Positions 14,701 to 25,022 of a stretch of 64,000 nt of DNA are shown here, piece by piece (the stretch's first letter is position 1; the number at the start of each line of letters is the position of its first letter). The notes beneath the pieces are model-generated. The model saw only the letters and a program-made list of their open reading frames with translations. It did not search any database and was not told the origin of the DNA. The DNA comes from Ptiloglossa arizonensis. Taxonomy: Eukaryota > Arthropoda > Insecta > Hymenoptera > Colletidae. The DNA is taken from the NCBI RefSeq assembly GCF_051014685.1, contig NC_135049.1:32443531-32507530 (forward strand), written 5' to 3'. Both the position numbers and the translations under genes were made by a program.

Positions 14701-17245
14701 TGGCCTGGAAACTTGAAAAATTCGACGCCCAATAAAGGACACGCGTACGTAGCCGCGCGAGCAACTCGGCTCGCTTTTGTCGCGAGTCGATCGATAAAAA
14801 TTCTTTCGCCATTCGTCGTCGATAAAGGGATTCCGCGCGGGAGGTTAACGATAAAAATAATTCGGGGATGGAAGGATACGGTTCGCCCTGTAAATTCCTT
14901 TCCCATCGTCGTCTTTCTTCGATCGTAGTTTTCCCTCGGTGGATACCGCGCGAGAACCAGACCACCGAGAAACGATCTTTTTTCCCGGTGTCGTTTATCC
15001 AAATTGCTATTAACCGGTAAACGGGACCCGCCGGGTTTATCATCCCCGAGCAGGACCGACCGGAATAAATACATCGCAAGGGATCGGTTTCCAGTGGCTC
15101 GAACGAAGAAGAGCGCCGACTTCGAGAGGGCGTCCGATCAGGGGAAAAAGACCAAACCCATCTTCCTCGTGCTCGGTTTTCCGCCCTATGGAACCCTTCG
15201 ATCTCTTCCAGCGACGCTCTCGTCCCATCGCCCTCGATCGTCGCGAATCGAGGGACGTTCCCGCGCGAATCCTTCCACCGCGGCGCAAGAAACGAGCCGA
15301 GAACGCTTTCCGAGACGGAGATTCAACGAGCAAAGAACACGCGTACTCCAACGATTTTTTTACGCCCCTTTCTCTCCGAACGACGGAAACTAAGTTCTCG
15401 TTGCAAAGTTCGAACATTTCACACGAGCGCGTAGCTTTTTATTTTCAAGCGCGAGTTCATTTCTCGCGCGATAAACTCGAGGATTTCGATCGATCGCGCG
15501 TTTCGATGTCGAGCGTTCGCGTCCAACGTTTTACGCGTCCTCGCGAGACGTTACATTACGACCTTTCGGTCCGCGATAACGCGAGACTCGACATTGGGAA
15601 AGTTCGAAGTTGAATCTTCTTAAGATTCTTAATCCGGTGGAAGTCTCCGCCGACGAGGAACACGAGCTACCAAGATTACACGAAGATAAGACAACGGTTT
15701 TATCGCGCGATGCAAATTGCGGGATAATAGAAATAGAAAATAAGGGGAGCGAAAGGAGAAACGAGTAACACCGGAGAACGTGGGATGGCTCTGTTTCGAT
15801 TGATTCAATTATTCACGCGACGAACAAAAGTCTCGGGAGTGTTTCGAAGTATCTCTGCGGAGGCGAAAGGGCGAGCGTGTTCACGGACGAGGTGTCGCGA
15901 TAACGATTACGCGAGACACCTGACTCGACGTCTTCGAATTACTCGAAAATTACACGCGAAAAAGTCTTTCGAACCAAAGTTGAGCGGTGTCGAGGATTCG
16001 CGTTACTTTGCTCCGTTTTCCATCGAAAAAATTTGTTTACCGGGCGTCGCTTCTAAAAAACTGGAGGCGATCTTCGTATCTCGGAGAATTTTTCAAATTT
16101 ACTCCGGGATCGCGAATCCGACGAAGATCGAGAAACATCGAAGCCAAGACGCATCGCGGGACTCGAAACGGTCGTGTTAGGTGGTCGTACGTACGTACGT
16201 ACGTACGTACATATGTACGTAAAAGGGACCGACGTTTTCGATTCTGTTTTTCTTCGAATCCATATCGGATTCTCTTCTCGGCGGCTTACGGAGGGCGTCG
16301 ACGCGTGCACGAGTACTCCGAGGGAAATCCCGTTACCGTGACAACGGATAATCCAAAACAATGGTATATTACTTTGGAAATAGCTCGCGCGTATATGCGA
16401 GCCCCTGGGATCCGAATCGCGACATCGATTCGGCTGAACTCGTTTCGAGCGCGGGGACGAGACGGTCGAACGCGCAAGAACCTCGATAAGGGGTGTCACG
16501 ACGGATACCAGCGACTGAGATTCGAGGACGGACTATCAATCTCGCGTACATTCGATTCCGAACGTAACCGGAGAACCCCTGCAGGCTACGTCGAATCGGC
16601 TGGAACGTTGAAATCGACCATTCCCAGCTACCTATTTTCCACCCCTTGCTGACGGCGTTGCTCTTCGAGTTCTCTACAGGGTGGATCGGAATCGAACTCC
16701 GACCGATACGGTTCCTAGGGAAAATTGCGAAAAAGTTTACAAGTCGCCCGAAAACGATCGCGATTCGTATCGTTCTAGGTTCGTTCGGACTCTGTTCGTT
16801 TACGTAAGTTGCGTTAACCGGTTATGATTTTGCCCACGGTTTCGACGCACCCTGTGTTTCGTTTCACGGCGAAACGAACCATCCGAAGAAAGAAAAGTAT
16901 CTCTCGAGGCGCTCGGTGCTCCGTGAGCTTCGTAAGCTCGAGAGGGGAATTCCTCGACGCCAATCGAGTCGGCAATGAGAGAACACCGCGTTGAAAATGC
17001 TCGTAAAAGGATTATAGCGGCCCGTGTATGCATATGTATCGAAAATATCCACGGGAGTGGAATCGCGTCGGAATGCTCGCGAAAATGGCGAAGGGGCTTC
17101 CAGGTAAGCCCAGCAAGCAATTTTTAGCTCGTCGGTGGATTCGTTGTTCGAGGCTGGACCGAGGTTAGGGGGTCACTGGCGGAGGGAAGAAATTGGACGA
17201 CGAGAAATCGGTAAAGAAAGAACCGTCGATCAAGATTTCGCAAGA
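8799..17245. other. Non-coding, CpG-rich stretch
   Basis: No supported gene. The segment at about 10400-11130 has a milder CpG content, and its plus-strand frame 10814-11131 encodes a more balanced residue mix than its neighbours. I could not tie that to a family, and the minus strand is equally open. GT/GC-alternating low complexity lies near 11610-11640. A possible donor site, CAG|GTAAGC, sits at 17106. Confidence 0.5.
16186..16221. repeat. (ACGT)n tetranucleotide microsatellite
   Basis: About nine ACGT units with one CATATG interruption. The unit is its own reverse complement, so the run can fold on itself. Confidence 0.9.
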
Positions 17246-17250
17246 TTTTC

Positions 17251-17445
17251 TCTTGGAACGAATGCAACAATGATCCTAAGAGTGCCAGATGTCGATAGCG
17301 AATGGTCGATGACAGTTTTAAGGACTGTCTCCATATTTGTTTGTCCGGATTTTGTATTCTCATATGTACAAAAACTATGCTACCGGATACGCGAGATCCC
17401 CGCACATTATAATAAACTACATATTATAATCCGAACTTTACAAAA
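17251..17445 (+). mobile_element. Solo LTR, copia-like family, copy 1
   Basis: Starts TCTTGGAACG (mutated from TGTTGGAACG) and ends TTACAAAA. It is flanked on both sides by the 5 bp duplication TTTTC (17246-17250 and 17446-17450). Compared with copies at 41145 and 56201, about 105 bp are missing from the middle. The AATAAAC polyadenylation-type motif near the 3' end is retained. TG...CA-type ends plus a 5 bp target duplication are LTR hallmarks. I recall the Drosophila copia LTR also beginning TGTTGGAA and ending TTACAACA, hence the class proposed. No internal retrotransposon genes adjoin it. Confidence 0.8.
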
Positions 17446-17450
17446 TTTTC

Positions 17451-18012
17451 AACTCGGAACGAAGACAACGAGAGCATCGAGGTTCGACTAACGCGATTAC
17501 TCTCGACGCAAAAGGACAAGTACGTTCGACCGCGCTTTCCAAGTATCGTTGAACGTTGAATCGCCGATCGGTAACAGAGAAGGTGTTATTGTTTTCGGAG
17601 TTTTTCGAACCTGGTTTCGAGGGAATCGAGAGAACGAGACTCGTCGAAATTTCGCGTATTCTCAAATCTGTTCGTCGACTCGTCCGTGGATCGATAGAGT
17701 AGCGAATATCGACGTAAACGAGAAACTTCGTAACGGTCGAAGATATCTCCGAGGAGACTCGCGATCGGGAAACAGCGAACGGTTTCTTATCGAAGGATTC
17801 CACCTCCTTCTCCTCCTCTGGAGGAATCTCGGGCCAAGATTCTCGAGCGTTCGTTCCGCGAACGAAACGACCGTGGAATGAAAAGCGACGCGCGCAAGTA
17901 CGGGGTTACAAAGAGTCAATTAAAAGAGTTCCATCCCGCCGTCTCCTTTCGAATGCGCGAACTTTTCCCGCTCGATAGTTTCCTCCGTGACGTCGTATAT
18001 TTTCCCCGCTAG
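17451..18012. other. Non-coding stretch upstream of candidate exon
   Basis: Nothing supported. The last bases before 18013 form a pyrimidine-rich tract ending in CTAG that could be a 3' splice site. Confidence 0.45.
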
Positions 18013-18412
18013 GAACGGTAATCTCGCTCCACAGGGTAATATTCCTGCGGGTGGCGTGCCGGTTCCGGGATACCCGCAGGAAAGAGAAGCGAAGTTGTTA
18101 CCATCGATCTCGGGGATTCATTATTCACCGAGTTTGGCGGAGGTCAGAACTCGAGAGGAAGAGGTAGCCGCGGAGGAAGCTCCGCTCGGGGAACCGAGGG
18201 AAAAGAAACGCGCGGGATTGGCCATCTCGCGCCACCGAGTCCATCCTCCGCCGACAAACAATTACCGCCGAACCGGGCAAACAGTTACCTCGACCAGCGC
18301 TCCGAATCAAACGGTCTGTCTTCTTTCTATCGGCAGCGACGTTGCCCTCGCCAGGACCACCGAGCACTCCGATAAGACCGACGCATCACACAAACACCAG
18401 GATCACCGATAA
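18013..18412 (+). CDS. Candidate terminal coding exon, unknown protein
   Basis: I do not recognise the product. The frame is open from an acceptor-like site (TTTTCCCCGCTAG, ending at 18012) to TAA at 18410-18412, about 133 residues. The first base completes a codon begun in an upstream exon. Residue composition is balanced (Gly/Pro/Asn/Glu/Thr), unlike the Arg/Ser-rich spurious frames around it. It begins near NGNLAPQGNIPAGGVPVPGY, has an acidic EEEVAAEEAP stretch followed by a basic EKKRAG, and ends HKHQDHR. There is no transmembrane segment or named domain. AATAAA lies 34 bases downstream (18446-18451), as expected for a last exon. A perfect 11 bp inverted repeat (18042-18052 and 18072-18082) sits inside it. 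The upstream exon is not identified. It could still be a chance frame. Confidence 0.38.
18042..18082. other. Inverted repeat inside candidate exon
   Basis: TTCCTGCGGGT (18042-18052) and its exact reverse complement (18072-18082) flank a 19-base loop. Confidence 0.85.
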
Positions 18413-18445
18413 TCAAAAACCATGTATATAAATCACCGTCCACCG

Positions 18446-18451
18446 AATAAA
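18446..18451 (+). promoter_or_regulatory. AATAAA polyadenylation signal candidate
   Basis: A perfect AATAAA lies 34 bases after the stop of the candidate terminal exon, in a locally AT-richer sequence. Confidence 0.4.
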
Positions 18452-18537
18452 GATTCGTTCATCGTGCCACCTTACTAGAGTTTAAATCGCTGCTCGTCAC
18501 CCGTCGCGTACTCTTACCCGTAATTACCCTAGTATAT

Positions 18538-18627
18538 TCTCCACGGAGATATTCGGTAAACGGTAACTCTCTACGGAGACTTTCGTTAAACGGTAACTCT
18601 TTACAGAGACGTTCGCTAAATAGTAAC
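18538..18627. repeat. 30 bp minisatellite, three units
   Basis: Three head-to-tail 30 bp units (18538-18567, 18568-18597, 18598-18627). Each follows the pattern TCTNNACNGAGA...CG.TAAA..GTAAC, with 4-7 differences between units. Confidence 0.9.
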
Positions 18628-19465
18628 TTTTCGCGATTACCTCCTATTTCTACGGAGTAGGGAATGAATCAAAATACTATTATCTTAATATTTTCATTCG
18701 CTAATCGCGGGTGAAACGACTTTAAGACTATAATATTTTTGTATTTCGATCGTTACGGCGATTCTTACGGAATTCGCGAGATCGTAAATCTCGCTACGAT
18801 GCCGAATCGAAGACGATTCGTGTAATTCCACGATCAACGCGGCGACGATCGTTGTTCAAGGAACAAGCTAACGTTACAAATAACAACTACAGGTTGTTCG
18901 ATGTAGGACAGCGTGGTCTCCGGAATTCTCTACGATGTCTGAATTCATTCTCGCGGTCGAGTGTAATCTTGTCTTTAACGTAAGCACGAGTAAGCACGGA
19001 AGGACCTTCCTTGGACAGGCTCCTTCCTGAAACAACTACTAATAAACCAAGTACACAGAGATCCGTCACTTGGCCCGGTTGTCGTCGAGGCTCTGCGGTA
19101 CTCCCCGTGAAAGAACACTTATCCTCCACAGTCTACAGAATACAGACACTTCTCTTTTGTACACGGTACCTACAAAACTACTTCTACTATTTCCATTACG
19201 GCAACTATTCCTGTACCTTGCCACGACCACCGCTGCCACTACTACCACTACCGTAATTATGATTACTACCTATCTTATCCAGTTCCTTTGCCCTTTCCCC
19301 TTTCCCCTTTCTTTGCCCGTTTTGAGACGTCGAGGAGTTCTAGAAGCGTAACGTCGTTTCCAAGATATTCCTGAATAGTTCGATGAAATTGTAAGCACTC
19401 GTGCAAAAATTACGTCGGCAACGACCATTCGTGATACAAGAATATTCGGAACATTGTTCGAGCAA
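18628..19465. other. Non-coding, reduced CpG
   Basis: No supported gene. CpG is lower here than in the flanks. A degenerate ACC/ACT triplet run lies near 19228-19258. Short frames on both strands across 18890-19250 have no recognisable domain. Confidence 0.45.
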
Positions 19466-22032
19466 TTCGTATCGATCATCGATTCACAGGAGGATTTTTT
19501 AAACGATTTTTCCGTCTAGAAGAATAATTAATCGCAATGCATCTCGCAAACGATCATTTGTTTCCGTGCTTTAAAACTTTCAGAAAGAACCTTTTACTTC
19601 GAATCGCGATCAAAATTAATCATTTATAATGTACAAATGAGATATATATTGAAACATTAATATTCGGAAAATGCGTAAATGTTAATAAGAATCGCGTGGA
19701 TGAACACAAATCCGCTAAAATCATTTCCCTTCGCAGATTTCGCAATATCTTCATGTTTATTTATCATAATTATCAACAACCGTCGCAGAACCATAGTTTA
19801 AACAATTACTGACAATATCCTAGTATAAACAATGGCTTAAAATATCATTTCGTCGAAGTATTCCTTGTCCGCGATCGAATTTTTCATTGAAATCCAACTG
19901 ACATTCTCAAGGCTATACGTATTGATTATCGATTCACACACGATGATTTTTCTATCTAAAATTTTTAAGTTTTCTTTCTAGAAAAGCGATTCGTTGAATT
20001 TTGGCGTTTTTAAGTAAAAAATACAACTTGTACGCGTGTTGTGTAAATTATAAGAATTAAACAAATGTTAAATGTATAAAATAGATAATTATTACTTTCC
20101 ATACTTTAAAACTTTACGAAACACGTTTTTCCTTCGAATCTCGATCAAAATCAATTTCTATAAGTCACTTAATCATTTGTAATGCATAAATAAGATGCAC
20201 ATTGTTCAATTAATATTCGGAAGATTCATAAATGTTAGTAACAATCGCGGAAATGAACAAACATTCACCGAAACCATTCGTCTGCGAAGATTTCGAAATA
20301 TCTTGATGTTTGTTTATCATAATTATTAACAACCGTCGTAGGACCATAATTTAGACAATTGTTAACAATGTCCTTGTATAAATAATGGTTTAAAATATCA
20401 TTTCGTTGAAATATTCCTTGTTCGTGAAGGAATTTTTCCTTGAGATCCAACTGACATTCTCAAGGCTACACGTATCGATTATCGATTCACAAGTCTTCAT
20501 CGCGATGATTTTTCTATCTAACAAAGCGATTAATTAAATTCCAGCGTTTTTAAGTAAAGAATACAACTTCTTGGCGTATTGTATAATTGTAAGAATTAAA
20601 TAAATGTTAAATTAATGTATCAAATAAACAATTATTAGTTTCCATGCTTTAAAACTTTACGAAACACGTTTTTACTTCGAATCTCGATCAAAATCAATTT
20701 CTATAAGTTACTTAATCATGTGTAATGCATAAATAAGATGCACACTGTTCGATCAATATTGGGAACATGCGTAAATGTTAGTAACAATCGCGGAAATGAA
20801 CAAACATTCACCGAAACCGTTCGCCTTTGCAGATTTCGTCACAACTTGACGTTTATTTATTATAACTATTAACAATCGTCGTAGGACCGTTGATGGAATA
20901 ATTATTAACAATGTCCTAGTGTAAATAATGGCTTAAAATATCATTTCGTTGAAATATTCTTTGTTCGCAATGGAATTGTTGTCATTGAGTTCCAACCGAC
21001 ATTGTCAAGGCTACACGTATCGATTATCGATTCACAAGTGTTTATCACGAAGATTTTTCTATCTAAAAAAGCCATTAATTGAATTTCGGCGGTTTCAAGT
21101 AAAAAATGCACCTTTTATACGTTTTGTGTAAATTATAAGAATTGAATAAATGTTAAATTAATGTATTAAATAAACAATTATTAGTTTCCATGCTTTAAAA
21201 CTTTACGAAACACGTTTTTACTTCGAATCTCGATCAAAATCAATTTCTATAAGTTACTTAATCATTTGTAATGAATAAATAAGATGCACATTGTTCGATC
21301 AATATTGGGAACATGCATAAATGTTAGTAACAATCGCGTAAATGAACAAACATTCACCGAAACCGTTCGCCTTTGCAGATTTCGTCACATCTTGACGTTT
21401 ATTTATTATAATTATTAACAATCGTCGTAGGACCGTTGATGGAATAATTATTAACAATGTCCTAGTGTAAATAATGGCTTAAAATATCATTTCGTTGAAA
21501 TATTCTTTGTTCGCAATGGAATTGTTGTCATTGAGTTCCAACCGACATTGTCAAGGCTACACGTATCGATTATCGATTCACAAGTGTTTATCACGAAGAT
21601 TTTTCTATCTAAAAAAGCCATTAATTGAATTTCGGCGGTTTCAAGTAAAAAATGCACCTTTTTTACGTATTGTGTAAATTATAAGAATTAAAGAAATGTT
21701 AAATTAATGTACGAAATAGACAATTGTTACTTTCCATGCTTTAAAACTTTACGAAACACGTTTTTACTTCGAATCTGGATCAAAATCAATTTCTATAAGT
21801 TACTTAATCATGTGTAATGCATAAATAAGATGCACACTGTTCGATCGATATTGGGAACATGCGTAAATGTTAGTAACAATCGCGGAAATGAACAAACATA
21901 TACCGAAACCGTTCGTTTTCGTAGATTTCGCAATATCTTGATGTTTATTTATCATAATTGTTAACAACCGTCGTAGTATCATAGTTTAAACAATTATTAA
22001 CAATGTCCTAGTATAAATAATGGTTAAAAAGC
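19466..22032. repeat. AT-rich tandem array of ~540 bp units
   Basis: The anchor TTAAAACTTT recurs at 19571, 20106, 20649, 21195 and 21741, giving periods of 535, 543, 546 and 546 bp. The array starts with a partial unit (about 19466-19562), runs through four full units and ends in a unit cut at about 22032. The units beginning near 20641 and 21187 are nearly identical, while the first is clearly diverged, suggesting recent duplication or homogenisation in the middle. Composition is markedly AT-rich against CpG-rich flanks. Matching 60-codon frames in two units (20949-21131 and 21495-21677) are a result of that identity, not evidence for a gene. Satellite or array-type mobile element is the best description. 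Confidence 0.92.
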
Positions 22033-22200
22033 CGTCAATTTCTCGAAATATTCGATTAAATCGAACAAAGACAATCGAAGTAACGGTAAGTCACCTTGAA
22101 TGAGGCATATATACCCCCCCTCGGTAGCCAAAAATTTCATTCCAGGTGGAGCCTCCGAGGTGGACGGACATCTCCATTTTAGGTACCTGGACCCTCCGCG
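22033..22200 (+). repeat. Array-end module shared with the 47-49 kb palindrome
   Basis: From the end of the last 540 bp unit, the sequence runs through CGAAGTAACGGTAAGTCACC (near 22075), a TATA-like CATATATACC (near 22106) and AAAATTTCATTC to a GC-rich GCCTCCG stretch. The same blocks occur in the same order in the left arm of the palindrome (about 47500-47700) and inverted in the right arm. The TATA box is less canonical here than in the palindrome. Confidence 0.8.
22171..22195. repeat. 25 bp direct repeat, left copy
   Basis: An exact 25 bp match to 24003-24027, beginning TCTCCATTTTAGGTACCTGG. The pair brackets about 1.8 kb containing the duplicated element at 22443-23430. Confidence 0.85.
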
Positions 22201-22442
22201 GACAGCCATGGACATTGATCGCCCTCTTGGTGACCGGTACTGACCACCAACTAATTTTTTTTTCTCCTCTTTTTTTTTTTTTTTACATATTTACTTCTTT
22301 CTTTTGTACTAACTCGCTAATTTTAATTCGTACTTGTTTTTCCATGCTTATTTTTTTTTTTTTGTCAATTTTCAATTCCTTTTTCTCAGCTAGACACATC
22401 AGCGAACGAAAAAAGAAGAAAGAATAAAAAAGAAAGAAGACA
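22201..22442. other. T-rich filler
   Basis: Pyrimidine-rich sequence with several runs of nine or more T. No gene. Confidence 0.6.
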
Positions 22443-22991
22443 CTCTCATCGCAGCTTAGACTAAGTTAGTTTTAAGGCCACCATGTACGAATATCTGTGA
22501 TCTGCCGAGCAATTATCCAATCTTTAGCTTCTTTTTGCTCGCTTGCTCGTTTCTCAGTCCGGCCACCTCTGCTTGTTGCATAAGCAAGTGACCGGCCGTG
22601 GAGGTGGACCGAACGCTCGATCCTCGTTTCTTCTGGTGCGTCCGCTTTGAGAGAGAACATGCTGCGAACACAGGGGCAGGTGTTCGCACCGGTCCCTGCG
22701 GAAGCCCTTGATCCATCATAAGACCCTCTCTTCGTCATCCTCCGTGAGTCAGGTCCACGCTCTGCGTGGCTCCTGGCTGCGGAGTTGGGAGAAACGGGGC
22801 ACTCCGCTAGCGGAGTGGACGGCGTCGCGCATTTCCTTGAGAATCTGGCCCACTGAGGGGAAACGGGACCGACCTAGTAGGAGCAACTCTACGGTTCGCG
22901 TCGCGTGTTTCCCAATTTTGCCGCATCTTACCATAATGTAATTGCTCGGCAGAATTAAACGAGGAGATCGAAGGAACATTGATTCCTTCTA
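22443..22991. repeat. Duplicated ~0.5 kb element, unit A
   Basis: Runs from a GCAG.TTAGA.TAAGTTAGT block through TTATCCAATCTTTAGCTT and GGTCCCTGCG to a terminal GATTCCTTC.ATCT. It aligns with unit B throughout but holds extra segments that B lacks, such as about 22550-22590 and 22735-22785. Minus-strand frames in A and B keep a similar short residue pattern around DAVHS..GVPRFS, so it may descend from a coding element. I do not recognise the family. Confidence 0.8.
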
Positions 22992-23430
22992 TCTCTGCAG
23001 TTAGAATAAGTTAGTCTTAAGGCTGTGATCTGCCAAGCAATTATCCAATCTTTAGCTTAATTTTGCTCGCTTCCTCGTTCCTCCGTGTAGGTGGTCCGAA
23101 CGGTCTATCGCCGTCTCCTCCGGTGTGTCCGCTTCCAGAGGGGGCATGTTGCGAGCACAGGAGCAGGCATTTTTGCCGGTCCCTGCGAAAGCCTCCAAAA
23201 TAAGACCCTCTCGTCGTAAAGATGGAGAAACGGGGCACTCCTCTAGGGGAGTGGACGGCGTCGTTCGTTTCCTCTTGAATCGGGTCCACCGAGGGGATAC
23301 GGGATAGACCTAGTAGGACCAACTGCACGGTTCGCGTCGCGTCTTTCCCAATTTTGCCTCATTTTTCCATAATGTAATTGCTCGGCAGAACCAAACCAGG
23401 AGATCGAAGGAACTTTGATTCCTTCCATCT
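22992..23430. repeat. Duplicated ~0.5 kb element, unit B
   Basis: Tandem copy of unit A, shortened by internal deletions. A further fragment of its 3' end (GGAGATCGA.GGAAC.TTGATTCC) recurs at about 23467-23505. Confidence 0.8.
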
Positions 23431-23549
23431 TCCCGGTTTGGTAACTCCGTTTCTATTTTGTATCGAGGGAGATCGATGGAACTTTGATTCCATCTATCTC
23501 TCTCCGGGTCTCCGCTCGCAGCAACCTCCACGTGGTGAGACCTGGTAAT

Positions 23550-23599
23550 CGGTACTACTCGCGACGAACAATAACAATTATTCGTCGCGGGTACTACCG
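23550..23599. other. 50 bp hairpin
   Basis: Arms 23550-23568 (CGGTACTACTCGCGACGAA) and 23581-23599 are reverse complements with 2 mismatches in 19. The loop is 12 bases and AT-rich. It lies at the edge of the duplicated element and may be a TIR-to-TIR junction or a foldback end. Confidence 0.8.
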
Positions 23600-24435
23600 A
23601 GCTAATTGGCTGCGAATTTAGAATATCATATTCATAAAATTTCTGACGATTGAAATTTATTCAGAAGTACATTATAGTTTGGGGTATCCACAAAAGTATA
23701 AGAAAAAGACCATAACCCTGAAGTATTAAAAAATAAAGTTAATCATTGTTTGCACAATGTGTGCATAGCTAGTAATATTTTCTCGGCTTGCTCGAAATAT
23801 AAGCCGAGTTCCGACACTTCTGCCGACAGTTTCTTCTTTGGAAATGTCTATAGAATTCGATCCTGAGTAGAGTTGTCGTCCTAGATGAACTTGTCGTTAA
23901 AATTCAAGAATAGTTCAAAGAAACTACACATATTGGCACTTTTTAAACTTTGAAGTTAATTTATAACTATTTAGGACCAAAAGCATTAATAAATTACACA
24001 AGTCTCCATTTTAGGTACCTGGACCCTGTGGTGAACAATGCTGACCAATGCCCACCAGCCATAACCGTTGATCATCACTGGTGATCGTATTCTCAAATTG
24101 TAGTTTACATTTGTTTTTCTTTGTATATTTTTTTTGACTTCTTGTTTATTTTCTTCGTTCCTAAATAACTATATTTAACCATAAACCAATTTCATTTCTT
24201 ATTTATTACGAATTCTTTCTCACTCCTTAGCTAGGATTAATGATTTTATTTAATTTGTTCAGTGTTGCCAATTATAATCCGTTACTTCTTTAATTTTCTT
24301 CATCCTTTATCTAGGTGCGTGTAACATCGAATTTGGGTAATTTCCGCGTAGTCTTAATTAGTTATAAATTCGTTAGAATGAATTTGTTACGAAAAGAAAC
24401 ACCGCGAAATAGTTGAAATGTCAATTTGCAACGTT
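23600..24435. other. AT-rich repeat-island filler
   Basis: AT-rich sequence with no gene. It contains the right copy of the 25 bp direct repeat (24003-24027) and an 8 bp stem hairpin, CTCGGCTT...AAGCCGAG, near 23781-23807. Confidence 0.55.
24003..24027. repeat. 25 bp direct repeat, right copy
   Basis: Identical to 22171-22195. The following sequence differs from that after the left copy beyond GGACCCT. Confidence 0.85.
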
Positions 24436-24441
24436 TATTTA
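24436..24441 (-). promoter_or_regulatory. Minus-strand AATAAA candidate
   Basis: TTTATT on the plus strand gives AATAAA on the minus strand, about 115 bases beyond the stop of the candidate exon 24556-24737. Confidence 0.3.
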
Positions 24442-24555
24442 CCAAAGTTATACATTTTCGTACGGATGATTAAGTTAGGTATGTAGCGACAACGCGTTTA
24501 GAGGATGTTTCGAAGGTAAATAGTCCGATCCTATTTCCAAAGGTTCGTAGCTGGG

Positions 24556-24737
24556 TCAAGGGCTGAATGGGTCCTCGCAGTAATCCATGCGTCTTCGTGG
24601 CTGGGCGCCGAACGATGGCGACTGGTTGTTGGATTCGCGGGCGAATGGTTGTTGGATGTCGAACGTTATTGCTCGGGAAACTTGTTTAACGCTATCGAAA
24701 CTTTCGTAGTAAATGCAATTTCGTGGTCCGCTCGGTT
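24556..24737 (-). CDS. Candidate terminal exon, unknown protein
   Basis: I do not recognise the product. The minus-strand frame runs from an acceptor-like CTCGCAG (24740-24738) to TGA at 24556, about 60 residues. Composition is balanced, with aromatic, acidic and amide residues (near the start NCIYYESFDSVKQVS, then a QQPFARESNNQ stretch, ending MDYCEDPFSP). This differs from the Arg/Ser-rich chance frames nearby. There is no ATG start, so it must be an internal or last exon if real. A minus-strand AATAAA follows. It borders the AT-rich repeat island, so it could instead be the tail of a mobile-element ORF. Confidence 0.3.
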
Positions 24738-25022
24738 CTGCGAGCGTTGCGTTCGGCACGTAACGTCAATTTTTCGTCAAAATTTCTCGTGTTTTTTAAT
24801 TTCGCTCGGATAGTTGGGTCGGACACGGTTCTCGGGATCACCGTTGGCTTATACCGAAGCTTGCGCTTCGGTTCGTCGCGCGTGACGCGAAACTCTCGCA
24901 AGACGAAACGTCTGCTCTACGTTTCGTCCGCGAGTACGAGGTTTCGAGCGGCCACGAATGCTTAGTCGAGGTGGCGGTACACTCTTCCTCGATTAACGTC
25001 TAGCTCCGCGTCTCGATTTCAA
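24738..25022. other. Gap between two divergent candidate exons
   Basis: CpG-rich. Acceptor-like CTCGCAG faces left at its left edge and TTTCAAG faces right at its right edge. No gene seen. Confidence 0.4.

Noticed and set aside
16675..16750. tRNA T-arm-like stretch on the minus strand (GGTCGGAGTTCGATTCC)
   Set aside because: No D-arm, anticodon arm or acceptor stem in register around it.
20949..21677. Two nearly identical 60-codon frames
   Set aside because: They are the same part of two near-identical satellite units. No evidence of coding constraint.
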